Positions 1 to 5,743 of a stretch of 5,743 nucleotides of DNA are shown one piece after another. The translations under genes were made by a program, and so were the position numbers. Location: NCBI GenBank assembly GCA_030656435.1, contig JAUSOA010000066.1:1-5743 (forward strand). Direction: 5' to 3'. The notes under the pieces are model-generated. The model made no database searches. It was not told the DNA's origin and was given only the letters and a program-made list of their open reading frames with translations. Position 1 is the first letter of the stretch. The number at the start of each line of letters is the position of its first letter. Source of the DNA: Acholeplasmataceae bacterium. GTDB taxonomy: Bacteria; Bacillota_I; Bacilli_A; Acholeplasmatales; Acholeplasmataceae.

Positions 1-604
1 CTTTTTCTTTTCCAGATGCGATCAGTATAATCTTTTTCGCATACATAATATTTTTGATTCCCATCGTAATCGCGAACTTCGGGACTTCATCTAAACTACT
101 GAAGAACCTTGAATTATCGATTCTTGTTTGTTCATCTAGTGTAACTATAAATGTTTCATTTCCAAGTGGAGTTCCTGGCTCATTAAAGCCGATATGTCCG
201 TTGGTTCCAATGCCAAGAATTTGGACATCTAATTGATTTTCTCGAAGTATTTTGTTGTAGTCTTCAGCAAGATGGTCAATTCTTGTAATATCATTATTGG
301 GTATATGGATATGCTCTTCTTGAAAATCAACATGCTTAAATAGATTTTCATGCATAAAAGAATAGTAGCTTTGTGGATGGCTTCTATCAATACCTATATA
401 TTCATCAAGATTGTAGGATGAAACATCTTTAAATGATATTTTGTTCTTTTGATACGCTTCAATTAGATTCTTATAAAGTCCAATTGGAGACGATCCAGTT
501 GCAAGTCCAATCTTGAGTTCTGGATTTTTCTTTATTTCTTTAATAACGAATGAAGCAGCCTTTTTTGATACCTCATCGTAGTTTTTGCATATGACAATTT
601 TCAT
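1..604 (-). CDS. nagB: Glucosamine-6-phosphate deaminase NagB (3' end cut by window)
   Basis: NagB converts glucosamine-6-phosphate to fructose-6-phosphate and ammonia in the cytoplasm, the last step feeding amino sugars into glycolysis. The 201 codons present read continuously from ATG at 604. The family landmarks are all visible: the phosphate-binding LATGSSPIGLY stretch (34-44), the YNLDEY motif (64-69) with D67 matching the E. coli proton-transfer Asp72, and GTNGHIGFNEPG (133-144) with H137 and E142 matching His143 and Glu148. The position of E. coli Asp141 is Asn135, which I recall as usual in the shorter Firmicute enzymes. Those are about 240 residues long, so roughly 40 C-terminal residues lie beyond the window. 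The gene follows murQ after 24 bp with its own GGAG site. An in-frame ATG at 616 would add four residues, but the start MKIVI at 604 fits the family and the Shine-Dalgarno spacing better. Confidence 0.95.
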   Translation of the reverse strand, partial: MKIVICKNYDEVSKKAASFVIKEIKKNPELKIGLATGSSPIGLYKNLIEAYQKNKISFKDVSSYNLDEYIGIDRSHPQSYYSFMHENLFKHVDFQEEHIHIPNNDITRIDHLAEDYNKILRENQLDVQILGIGTNGHIGFNEPGTPLGNETFIVTLDEQTRIDNSRFFSSLDEVPKFAITMGIKNIMYAKKIILIASGKEK

Positions 605-610
605 GCTTTG

Positions 611-614
611 CTCC
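611..614 (-). promoter_or_regulatory. Ribosome binding site of nagB
   Basis: GGAG on the minus strand lies 6 nt before the ATG at 604, inside the 24-bp murQ-nagB gap, and supports that start. The alternative in-frame ATG at 616 overlaps this GGAG and would have to rely on a weaker AGGT further upstream. Confidence 0.6.
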
Positions 615-628
615 ATCTATACCTATTT

Positions 629-1534
629 TTATCTTTTGTTTTTAATTAAGGATTCACGAATGTTTCCATTATGTTCATCTAATAATTCTTCAATCTTTTT
701 TCTATCTTCAATCTTAGAAATAATACCAAATATCGCGAATTTTACTGAGTTATACTTCATTAGATATTCCTCTGCAACTTCTTCTGATACACCTGTGACT
801 TCCATTACAATTCTTTGAGCTCTAGAGACAAGCTTATTATTAGACATTTGAACATCAATCATTAAATTTTCATAGACCTTACCGATTTTAACCATCGAGG
901 CAGTCGTAATCATGTTTAAAATTAACTTTTGAGCAGTTCCTGACTTCATGCGTGTTGACCCAGTGAGTGGCTCAGCGCCAGTGATAGCTTCTATAGGGAA
1001 TTGCGCAATTTTAGCGATTTCTGAGTCTGCAGAAGTGGTGATACATCCTGTTTTACATCCAAGCTCGTTCGCGTATTCTACACCACCGATTGCGTAGGGT
1101 GTGCGTCCGCTTGCTGCAATTCCAATCACGAAATCATGCTTTGTTAAATGATGTTTTTTTAAATCATCTTTGGCAGCTTTTGGTGAATCTTCAACACCTT
1201 CAATAGAGTATCTTAACGCGTGATCCCCACCTGCGATAATTCCAGTGACTAAATCATTAGGTACACCAAAAGTAGGAGGACATTCACTCGCGTCTAGCAC
1301 CCCTAATCTTCCACTTGTTCCTGCGCCTAGATAAAAGAGTCTTCCACCATTCTTAAAGGTCTCTGTAACCCTATCGACAACAGTAGAAATCTGTCCGATT
1401 GCTTTTTCTACTGCGAGTGGAACAGTTTTGTCTTCGTTATTGATTAGTCTCAGTATTTCTGTAGTCGACACTAAATCAATATTCTTTGTGTTTTCATTTC
1501 GTTTTTCTGTGCTGATTTTGCTTATATCAATCAT
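629..1534 (-). CDS. murQ: N-acetylmuramic acid 6-phosphate etherase MurQ
   Basis: MurQ cleaves the D-lactyl ether of MurNAc-6-phosphate, giving GlcNAc-6-phosphate and D-lactate. This is the step specific to bacterial cell-wall sugar recycling. The 301 residues are full length for the family. The SIS sugar-phosphate domain begins with LFYLGAGTSGRLGVLDASE (66-84), where E84 matches the catalytic acid Glu83 of E. coli. It continues with AGGDHALRYSIEGVEDS (101-117), where E115 matches the second essential glutamate (Glu114), then the phosphate-binding ASGRTPY (141-147) and the signature TGSTRMKSGTA (191-201). The last 50 or so residues (VMEVTGVSEEVAEEYL and on) resemble the small helical C-terminal domain of the family. 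The ATG overlaps the TGA of the upstream kinase gene as ATGA, and a strong ribosome site lies 6 nt before it. This supports co-translation with the enzyme that makes its substrate. No disruption is seen. Confidence 0.98.
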   Translation of the reverse strand: MIDISKISTEKRNENTKNIDLVSTTEILRLINNEDKTVPLAVEKAIGQISTVVDRVTETFKNGGRLFYLGAGTSGRLGVLDASECPPTFGVPNDLVTGIIAGGDHALRYSIEGVEDSPKAAKDDLKKHHLTKHDFVIGIAASGRTPYAIGGVEYANELGCKTGCITTSADSEIAKIAQFPIEAITGAEPLTGSTRMKSGTAQKLILNMITTASMVKIGKVYENLMIDVQMSNNKLVSRAQRIVMEVTGVSEEVAEEYLMKYNSVKFAIFGIISKIEDRKKIEELLDEHNGNIRESLIKNKR

Positions 1535-2451
1535 AGATTACACCTCTTTGAAAGTTTTAAAAGCCCTAAATAATATGCTCCAATCACAGGTTCAATCGGA
1601 TGAATATCAATCTCAAAATCTTTTAAACTTATTTTTAATTCTTCTATTAACGTTTCTTTTACATAAGGAGCATTGAGTAAGAACCCACCACGCAGTGCAA
1701 TCACAACATTATCCTTCTTTTTCGACTTATTGTAGGCATTGATTGTTTGTTTTGCTAGGTGTCTACCCTCTTGCTTCAATAAGGATATTGCATCTAAATC
1801 ATGATTTAACGCACAATGTGCAATAAATTTAGCTAGCCTCGCAATATCGCTTTTGTTATTGTTGTAGACAAAGTTCTTAATATCTAAATAATCAAGAGCT
1901 TCAATTTCCTTTAAAATCATTTTCGATAGTTCACTAAGTTCTTGATTGCTTTCCTTTTCTTCAATGATCTTTTTTAATGCAGTAATTGCGAGATGGTAGG
2001 CAGATCCTTCATCCCCTAAGAGATGTCCGAATCCTCCAACTAAGTTTGCTTCTTCACCATCTGAAACCATCAATACACTGCCTGTTCCACCAATGACCAT
2101 AATGACATTGATATCTTTATTTTGTTTCACTGAGTAAAGCGCGATAATTGCATCACTATCTAAATCCACAGTTGCATTAAACTTCTTTTCTAATGATTTA
2201 ACAAACTGTGTGCTTTTTTTAATCTTAGAATAACCTGCAATACCCATTTGTATAAAAAGCTCTCGTTCATCCTCTAAATCCATAGCAAGCTCTGCAATCG
2301 TTTTTTCAACATTTGATTTTGCTATTTCTTCATCAATTGAGAAGTTTGAAAACCCAAATTCAACCCTTTTGAGTTCATGTCCAGAAATATCAAATAAAAC
2401 TCCTAATGTTTTGGTTCCTCCGCCATCAACACCAATAATGTATTTATTCAT
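1531..2451 (-). CDS. murK: N-acetylmuramic acid / N-acetylglucosamine kinase, BadF/BcrA ATPase family (MurK-like)
   Basis: A 306-residue sugar kinase of the ASKHA fold, in the BadF/BadG/BcrA/BcrD family that includes eukaryotic GlcNAc kinase and MurK of Clostridium acetobutylicum, which phosphorylates MurNAc and GlcNAc at O6. Motifs seen are phosphate-1 GVDGGGTKT (7-15), a probable catalytic Asp100 in VDLDSDA (95-101), phosphate-2 IGGTGS (120-125), the family-typical GGFGHLLGDEGSAYH (139-153), the adenosine-region RGGFLLN (254-260) and the closing EPVIGAYYLG (287-296). It sits between nagZ and murQ, so it takes sugars freed by the glycosidases and supplies MurNAc-6-P to MurQ. This is a non-PTS route. 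The ATG overlaps the nagZ TAA by 8 bp and has no good ribosome site nearby, so translation probably depends on ribosomes finishing nagZ. Sugar preference (MurNAc, GlcNAc or both) is inferred from context only. Confidence 0.9.
   Translation of the reverse strand: MNKYIIGVDGGGTKTLGVLFDISGHELKRVEFGFSNFSIDEEIAKSNVEKTIAELAMDLEDERELFIQMGIAGYSKIKKSTQFVKSLEKKFNATVDLDSDAIIALYSVKQNKDINVIMVIGGTGSVLMVSDGEEANLVGGFGHLLGDEGSAYHLAITALKKIIEEKESNQELSELSKMILKEIEALDYLDIKNFVYNNNKSDIARLAKFIAHCALNHDLDAISLLKQEGRHLAKQTINAYNKSKKKDNVVIALRGGFLLNAPYVKETLIEELKISLKDFEIDIHPIEPVIGAYYLGLLKLSKRCNL
1541..1548 (-). promoter_or_regulatory. Ribosome binding site of murQ
   Basis: AAGAGGTG on the minus strand, 6 nt before the murQ ATG, lies within the last codons of the kinase gene. 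It is one of the strongest Shine-Dalgarno sites in the window, so murQ can initiate by itself as well as through the ATGA stop-start overlap. Confidence 0.75.
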
Positions 2452-4015
2452 AGGCGATAGGTATAATACCCTTCGGTACTAACTCTTTCTTTAGGTATTC
2501 GAGTAAAACCCTCAAAGAATTTGGTGTGTATTCATATAGGCATACATAATTTTTGATTTTTTTAGCATAGTGTAAATCGTATGGGTTGCGCATCGATATT
2601 ACATGCAAATCAAGATTAAGTTCAGATAATCTATTCATCAATTCGATTTGGCCTTGAAAGATATTTGCATTGTAGGTGCACAAAATTACTTGTTCCTTCT
2701 TTTTAGCAGCATGCAAAATCATTTCTATGTCTAATTCTGTAGGTTCTATCGGAAGTGTGTAGGTAGCTAAAGTTGGGAGATTTTGTTTAATTTGCTTGAT
2801 AATACTATGTTCTCCATCAGATTCATCAGCAATCGATGTAGCAATCGGAAGTGCTCCAATAAATAAAGCGTTCTTCTTTAATGTTAATGGATGTCCCTTA
2901 ACGAGTGTTAAAGCATTTCTAACGACTTGATAAGAAAACTCCTTAGTTTGATCATTTTCAACGATATCTTGAACTGCTTCATACTTTTGATTTAAATCTA
3001 TTTCATTTAATTCTTCCTTGAATTTTAAAACACGTGCTACACGTTCATTTAAAATTTCTTCTGATAGCTTTTGGTTTAATACGGACTCTTTGACATATTG
3101 GGTAGCTTTGATTTGTAGCTCTTCAGAGTGACAGATACAAACCATATTTGCACCAGCTTCAATAGCCATTAATGATGCCCCTACGGTTGTATAATTATCT
3201 TGAATCGCCTTCATTTGCATTCCATCAGTCACAATCAATCCTTCAAATCCCAATTCTTCTCTTAAAAATCCTGTCATACACTTTTTAGATAAAGTGGTCG
3301 GTAGACCATGCTCTGTGAGTGCAGGAAAATCGATATGCGAGCTCATGATTGCTTTAATTCCTTTTTGGATTGCATGCTTAAACGGTACGAGTTCAACCTG
3401 ATTTAATCTTCCCATCTGATAGCCAACCTTAGGTAGCGCTAAATGAGAATCGATATGGGTATCTCCGTGACCTGGAAAATGCTTTCCTGTTGCAATCACA
3501 TTTTCTTGTAGGCCTTCCATAAAGGCAACTCCATATTCTGCAACCATATTGGGTTGATCAGAAAAACTTCTGACTCCAATGACTGGATTTTTTGGATTAT
3601 TGTTCACGTCTAATACTGGGGCAAAATTCATATTGATTCCGAGATTAATCAATTCTAATCCCATATATTTTCCACTTAAATAAGCATTATTCACATCATT
3701 TGTGGCAGCGATTGTCATCGCGCCAGGAAAGAATGTTGCTCCACTTGTAATTCTAGAAACCATACCGCCTTCTTGGTCTATACTGATAAAAAGTGGTATG
3801 CCAATTTCTTGATAGGCTAGCTTTTGCAAGCTTTGGTTCAACTTAAAAACCTGTTCTGGTGTTTTAATGTTTCGTGCAAATAATATGACGTTTCCTACCT
3901 TATAGTCTTTAATCAACTTTAAGGCATGGCCATTAATCTTTGTAGCATCAAATCCAAACATAAAGAGCTGTCCTATTTTTTCTTCGAGACTTAGTTTATT
4001 GATATCATACTTCAT
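2444..4015 (-). CDS. nagZ: Beta-N-acetylglucosaminidase NagZ, glycoside hydrolase family 3, no signal peptide
   Basis: NagZ releases non-reducing terminal GlcNAc from peptidoglycan fragments such as GlcNAc-MurNAc. The N-terminal GH3 TIM barrel (about 1-340) carries DQEGG (80-84), the NagZ-specific KHFPGHGDT (178-186) followed by DSH (189-191), whose Asp189-His191 pair matches the acid/base dyad of Bacillus subtilis NagZ, and VTDGMQM (262-268) with the probable nucleophile Asp264. Residues 360-523 form a second alpha/beta domain, as in Gram-positive two-domain NagZ. The N-terminus (MKYDINKLSLEEKIGQLF) starts directly in the barrel with no signal peptide or lipobox, unlike the larger exported B. 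subtilis enzyme, so I infer a cytoplasmic location. The start overlaps the end of the namZ gene by 11 bp and has an AGAGAGG site 10 nt upstream. The 3' end overlaps murK by 8 bp. Length and reading frame look intact. Confidence 0.95.
   Translation of the reverse strand: MKYDINKLSLEEKIGQLFMFGFDATKINGHALKLIKDYKVGNVILFARNIKTPEQVFKLNQSLQKLAYQEIGIPLFISIDQEGGMVSRITSGATFFPGAMTIAATNDVNNAYLSGKYMGLELINLGINMNFAPVLDVNNNPKNPVIGVRSFSDQPNMVAEYGVAFMEGLQENVIATGKHFPGHGDTHIDSHLALPKVGYQMGRLNQVELVPFKHAIQKGIKAIMSSHIDFPALTEHGLPTTLSKKCMTGFLREELGFEGLIVTDGMQMKAIQDNYTTVGASLMAIEAGANMVCICHSEELQIKATQYVKESVLNQKLSEEILNERVARVLKFKEELNEIDLNQKYEAVQDIVENDQTKEFSYQVVRNALTLVKGHPLTLKKNALFIGALPIATSIADESDGEHSIIKQIKQNLPTLATYTLPIEPTELDIEMILHAAKKKEQVILCTYNANIFQGQIELMNRLSELNLDLHVISMRNPYDLHYAKKIKNYVCLYEYTPNSLRVLLEYLKKELVPKGIIPIAYE
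2460..2470 (-). other. Small inverted repeat just upstream of the murK start
   Basis: GGTATAATACC is a short palindrome that could fold in the mRNA as a 4-bp stem with a 3-nt loop, 8 nt before the murK ATG and within the last codons of nagZ. It covers part of the only purine-rich stretch (AAGGG) near that start. The hairpin is weak and could be chance. I record it because murK lacks another ribosome site. Confidence 0.25.
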
Positions 4016-5147
4016 ATAGGTGGTACCTCTCTTTCTTGGCCTTGAAAACCTTAGAGTCTTCTTCTATTTTTTTAAGTATTTCTTCTAATGAAAGTCTTTG
4101 AGTCTTTAGATTGTCATCTCCTGATAATAAATCAATCATTTGTTTCCCACCTGGTCGGTAGGGATCTAAAATTTTGAAATCAGGAAATAATTCTCTAATT
4201 AAGTAAATGATTGTATATCCTGTGGATACCGGTTTATAAATATCTTTGTTTGTGACATAGAGCTCAACACCTTGGCATAAAGTATCCTTATGCTTCGAAA
4301 ACATTGGTGTGAAATAAGTCTTTCTAAAGACGACTCCCTTTAAATCTTTTTTATTTAACTCACTGATGAGCTTATCTGCATCCATCCATGGTGCACCAAA
4401 GATTGAAAATGGCTTTGCTGTGCCTCTTCCTTCTGAGACATTCGTCCCTTCAAAGTAACAGGTCGTTAAATAAGCATATAAGGTATCTATTGTTGGAATG
4501 TTTGGTGATGGTAGCACCCACTGCCGATTCAAGTCACTAAAGTGATAAGATCTTTTCCATCCATCCATCTTTACAACATGAAGCTTGCAATCAATTTCAA
4601 ATTCCTTATTATAAAGTAACGAGAGCTCTCCAGGTGTTAGCCCGTAACGTTGCGTCAGTGGGTAATAACCAACAAACGAACGATACTCTAAATCAAGGAT
4701 TGTTCCTTCAACTTCAATTCCACCCACTGGGTTAGGACGATCGAATACTACGAACTCCTTACCATATTCCTTGCATGCCATCATTGCGTGTGACATGGTA
4801 TAAATAAAAGTATAATAACGTGCACCGACATCTTGAATATCAAAGCACAAAATGTCGATTTGATCCATCATTTCCTTGGTAGGCTTTCTCGTTTCTCCAT
4901 ATAATGAAAATACGGTACAACCAGTTTTTTCATCAAGATAGGTGTCTAAATGAACGCCTGCTTGTAAATCTCCTCTAACTCCGTGTTCTGGAGAAAATAA
5001 AGCCACTAGATTCGTTTTCTTAAATAGAATATCAATGGTAGTTTCAAAATTCTCATCAACACCGGTTGGATTGGTGATCAATCCAACTCTTTTATTTTTA
5101 AATAAGTCTAAATATTCATCTAATCTTTCAATACCCGCTTTATACAT
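4005..5147 (-). CDS. namZ: Exo-beta-N-acetylmuramidase NamZ (DUF1343, YbbC family, GH171), no signal peptide
   Basis: A 380-residue DUF1343 protein. The characterised member, B. subtilis NamZ (YbbC), removes MurNAc from the non-reducing end of peptidoglycan fragments such as MurNAc-GlcNAc. Family blocks are present in order: KRVGLITNPTGVD (19-31), FSPEHGVRG (51-59), FDIQDVGARYYTF (102-114), FDRPNPVGG (135-143), LPSPNIPT (212-219) and EGTNVSEGRGT (233-243). The C-terminal part contains DPYRPGG (328-334). The N-terminus MYKAGIERLDEYLD is hydrophilic, with no signal peptide, unlike the secreted Bacillus enzyme, so I infer cytoplasmic action. I chose ATG 5147 because AGGTGAG ends 4 nt upstream. 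It overlaps the yesL stop by 8 bp, the same spacing as nagZ-murK. A GTG at 5156 would add three residues (MRR) but falls inside that ribosome site. The position before nagZ fits alternating removal of MurNAc and GlcNAc. Confidence 0.93.
   Translation of the reverse strand: MYKAGIERLDEYLDLFKNKRVGLITNPTGVDENFETTIDILFKKTNLVALFSPEHGVRGDLQAGVHLDTYLDEKTGCTVFSLYGETRKPTKEMMDQIDILCFDIQDVGARYYTFIYTMSHAMMACKEYGKEFVVFDRPNPVGGIEVEGTILDLEYRSFVGYYPLTQRYGLTPGELSLLYNKEFEIDCKLHVVKMDGWKRSYHFSDLNRQWVLPSPNIPTIDTLYAYLTTCYFEGTNVSEGRGTAKPFSIFGAPWMDADKLISELNKKDLKGVVFRKTYFTPMFSKHKDTLCQGVELYVTNKDIYKPVSTGYTIIYLIRELFPDFKILDPYRPGGKQMIDLLSGDDNLKTQRLSLEEILKKIEEDSKVFKAKKERYHLYEV
4026..4032 (-). promoter_or_regulatory. Ribosome binding site of nagZ
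   Basis: AGAGAGG on the minus strand, 10 nt before the ATG at 4015, lies inside the last codons of the namZ gene and supports the chosen nagZ start. The AGGT at its 3' end could pair with ACCT three bases later, a very small hairpin that might soften initiation. This pairing is only a possibility. Confidence 0.6.
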
Positions 5148-5743
5148 TCTTCTCACCTAGCCCCTTCAAATAAATAACTGCCTGCTTCGTAATTAAGACA
5201 TTTAGTAAGATGGATAAAGATACTCCAGAAAATACAAACATCAATGCAGTTAGTGGTGCTAAAAGCATGAAGAATGGGAGTATTGTAGCAATAATTAATA
5301 AAACTGTCTTTAGAAAGAATTTTCCTGCAAGATAAAATGATAACTTATAGATTGTCATATATTTCGCTTTTGGATAAACACTAACGACTGTAAATGAATA
5401 GAGCACGATAACAAATGCTGCAATCAATAAAACAATCGTAATGTAGTAACCAATTAAATAGAAGATTCCACTTTCTTGTTTTAAATAGGTTAAATAATAG
5501 GTCACATTGGCATAGCCTAATGTCATGACCAAGAGAAAGACAAGTCCTAAAACAATCTTTTTCCATAAATCCTTTTTGAAGTATTGGAAATAACCACTCA
5601 ATAAATGAGGTTCATCTCTATTTGTATAATCGCTAAAAAGGTTATATGCTGCAGACATTGCAGGATATAAAGTTACTATTGGTATGGATAAAACGATTGT
5701 GATGATATTGATCATAACAATCCGAATTATCCAATCGGCGATT
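5140..5743 (-). CDS. DUF624 / YesL-like integral membrane protein (5' end cut by window)
   Basis: This is a small multi-pass membrane protein of the YesL (DUF624) family, whose biochemical role is not established. Members often lie beside carbohydrate ABC transporter genes, as yesL does in B. subtilis. A first ATG occurs at 5715, but the frame stays open to the window edge and encodes IADWIIRIV before it. That matches the usual DUF624 start (a DW-containing amphipathic lead, first membrane helix, then a TLYPAMSAAY-type motif), so the gene almost surely begins beyond 5743. Numbering from the 5715 Met, hydrophobic segments lie near 1-20, 54-75, 85-113, 132-155 and 157-175, about five helices. 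The middle motif VYPKAKY (113-119) is also typical of the family. It ends LGEKNV and its TAA overlaps the namZ ATG. I infer an accessory role in uptake of wall sugars. Confidence 0.85.
   Translation of the reverse strand, partial: IADWIIRIVMINIITIVLSIPIVTLYPAMSAAYNLFSDYTNRDEPHLLSGYFQYFKKDLWKKIVLGLVFLLVMTLGYANVTYYLTYLKQESGIFYLIGYYITIVLLIAAFVIVLYSFTVVSVYPKAKYMTIYKLSFYLAGKFFLKTVLLIIATILPFFMLLAPLTALMFVFSGVSLSILLNVLITKQAVIYLKGLGEKNV
5152..5158 (-). promoter_or_regulatory. Ribosome binding site deciding the namZ start
   Basis: AGGTGAG on the minus strand lies 4 nt before ATG 5147, inside the last codons of the yesL-like gene. A second purine run, AAGGGG at 5166-5161, lies only 4 nt before the competing GTG at 5156, which is tight spacing. 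The ATG is therefore preferred but not proven. Confidence 0.55.

Noticed and set aside
54..236. Plus-strand 60-codon open frame
   Set aside because: It lies wholly antisense to nagB over its conserved NGHIGFNEPG region, has no ribosome site or recognisable protein character, and is best explained as a shadow.
605..628. Terminator or promoter in the murQ-nagB gap
   Set aside because: The 24-bp gap holds only the nagB ribosome site. There is no GC-rich stem with a T-run and no room for a full -35/-10 promoter.
585..818. Plus-strand 77-codon open frame spanning the murQ-nagB junction
   Set aside because: It is antisense to the well-supported 3' end of murQ, and its hydrophobic composition is what the complement of an AT-rich helical coding region gives.
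1428..1676. Plus-strand 82-codon open frame
   Set aside because: It is antisense to the murK-murQ junction. Both genes have intact family motifs there, and no sensible start signal is seen.
5381..5566. Minus-strand 61-codon open frame inside the yesL-like gene
   Set aside because: It is out of frame within a continuous DUF624 reading frame and is Cys/Leu-rich without family resemblance, so it is a shadow.
5713..5715. ATG at 5715 as the true start of the yesL-like gene
   Set aside because: The frame is open to the window edge and the residues before it (ADWIIRIV) fit the normal DUF624 N-terminus, so this Met is probably internal.

Overview
The window is an AT-rich bacterial segment carrying six genes, all on the minus strand. 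They are packed almost without gaps and read from high to low coordinates. TGA closes two genes (namZ and murK) and Trp is encoded by TGG, so the standard bacterial code applies. Codon bias, AGGAGG-like ribosome binding sites and the protein family variants suggest a low-GC Bacillota or a relative that keeps the standard code, such as Acholeplasma/Izemoplasma-type Mycoplasmatota. I cannot decide between these from the sequence.

Layout in transcription order: a 5'-truncated DUF624/YesL-like membrane protein (5743-5140); a DUF1343/NamZ exo-N-acetylmuramidase (5147-4005); a NagZ-type GH3 beta-N-acetylglucosaminidase (4015-2444); a BadF/BcrA-type amino-sugar kinase resembling MurK (2451-1531); the MurNAc-6-phosphate etherase MurQ (1534-629); and a 3'-truncated glucosamine-6-phosphate deaminase NagB (604-1). 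The first five genes overlap one another by 4 to 11 bp. The only intergenic gap is 24 bp, between murQ and nagB. I see no terminator or promoter, so this looks like the interior of one longer operon.

Together the genes form a near-complete route for recycling the peptidoglycan sugar backbone. NamZ and NagZ trim MurNAc and GlcNAc from non-reducing ends. The kinase phosphorylates the free sugars at O6. MurQ removes D-lactate from MurNAc-6-P to give GlcNAc-6-P. After deacetylation by NagA, which is not in the window, NagB delivers fructose-6-phosphate and ammonia to glycolysis. Neither glycosidase has a signal peptide and a kinase replaces the PTS phosphorylation step. I therefore infer that saccharides are imported unphosphorylated, probably by an ABC transporter lying just upstream with the yesL-like gene, and are taken apart in the cytoplasm. 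The individual families are all known. The interest lies in the compact cytoplasmic arrangement, not in a wholly new system.
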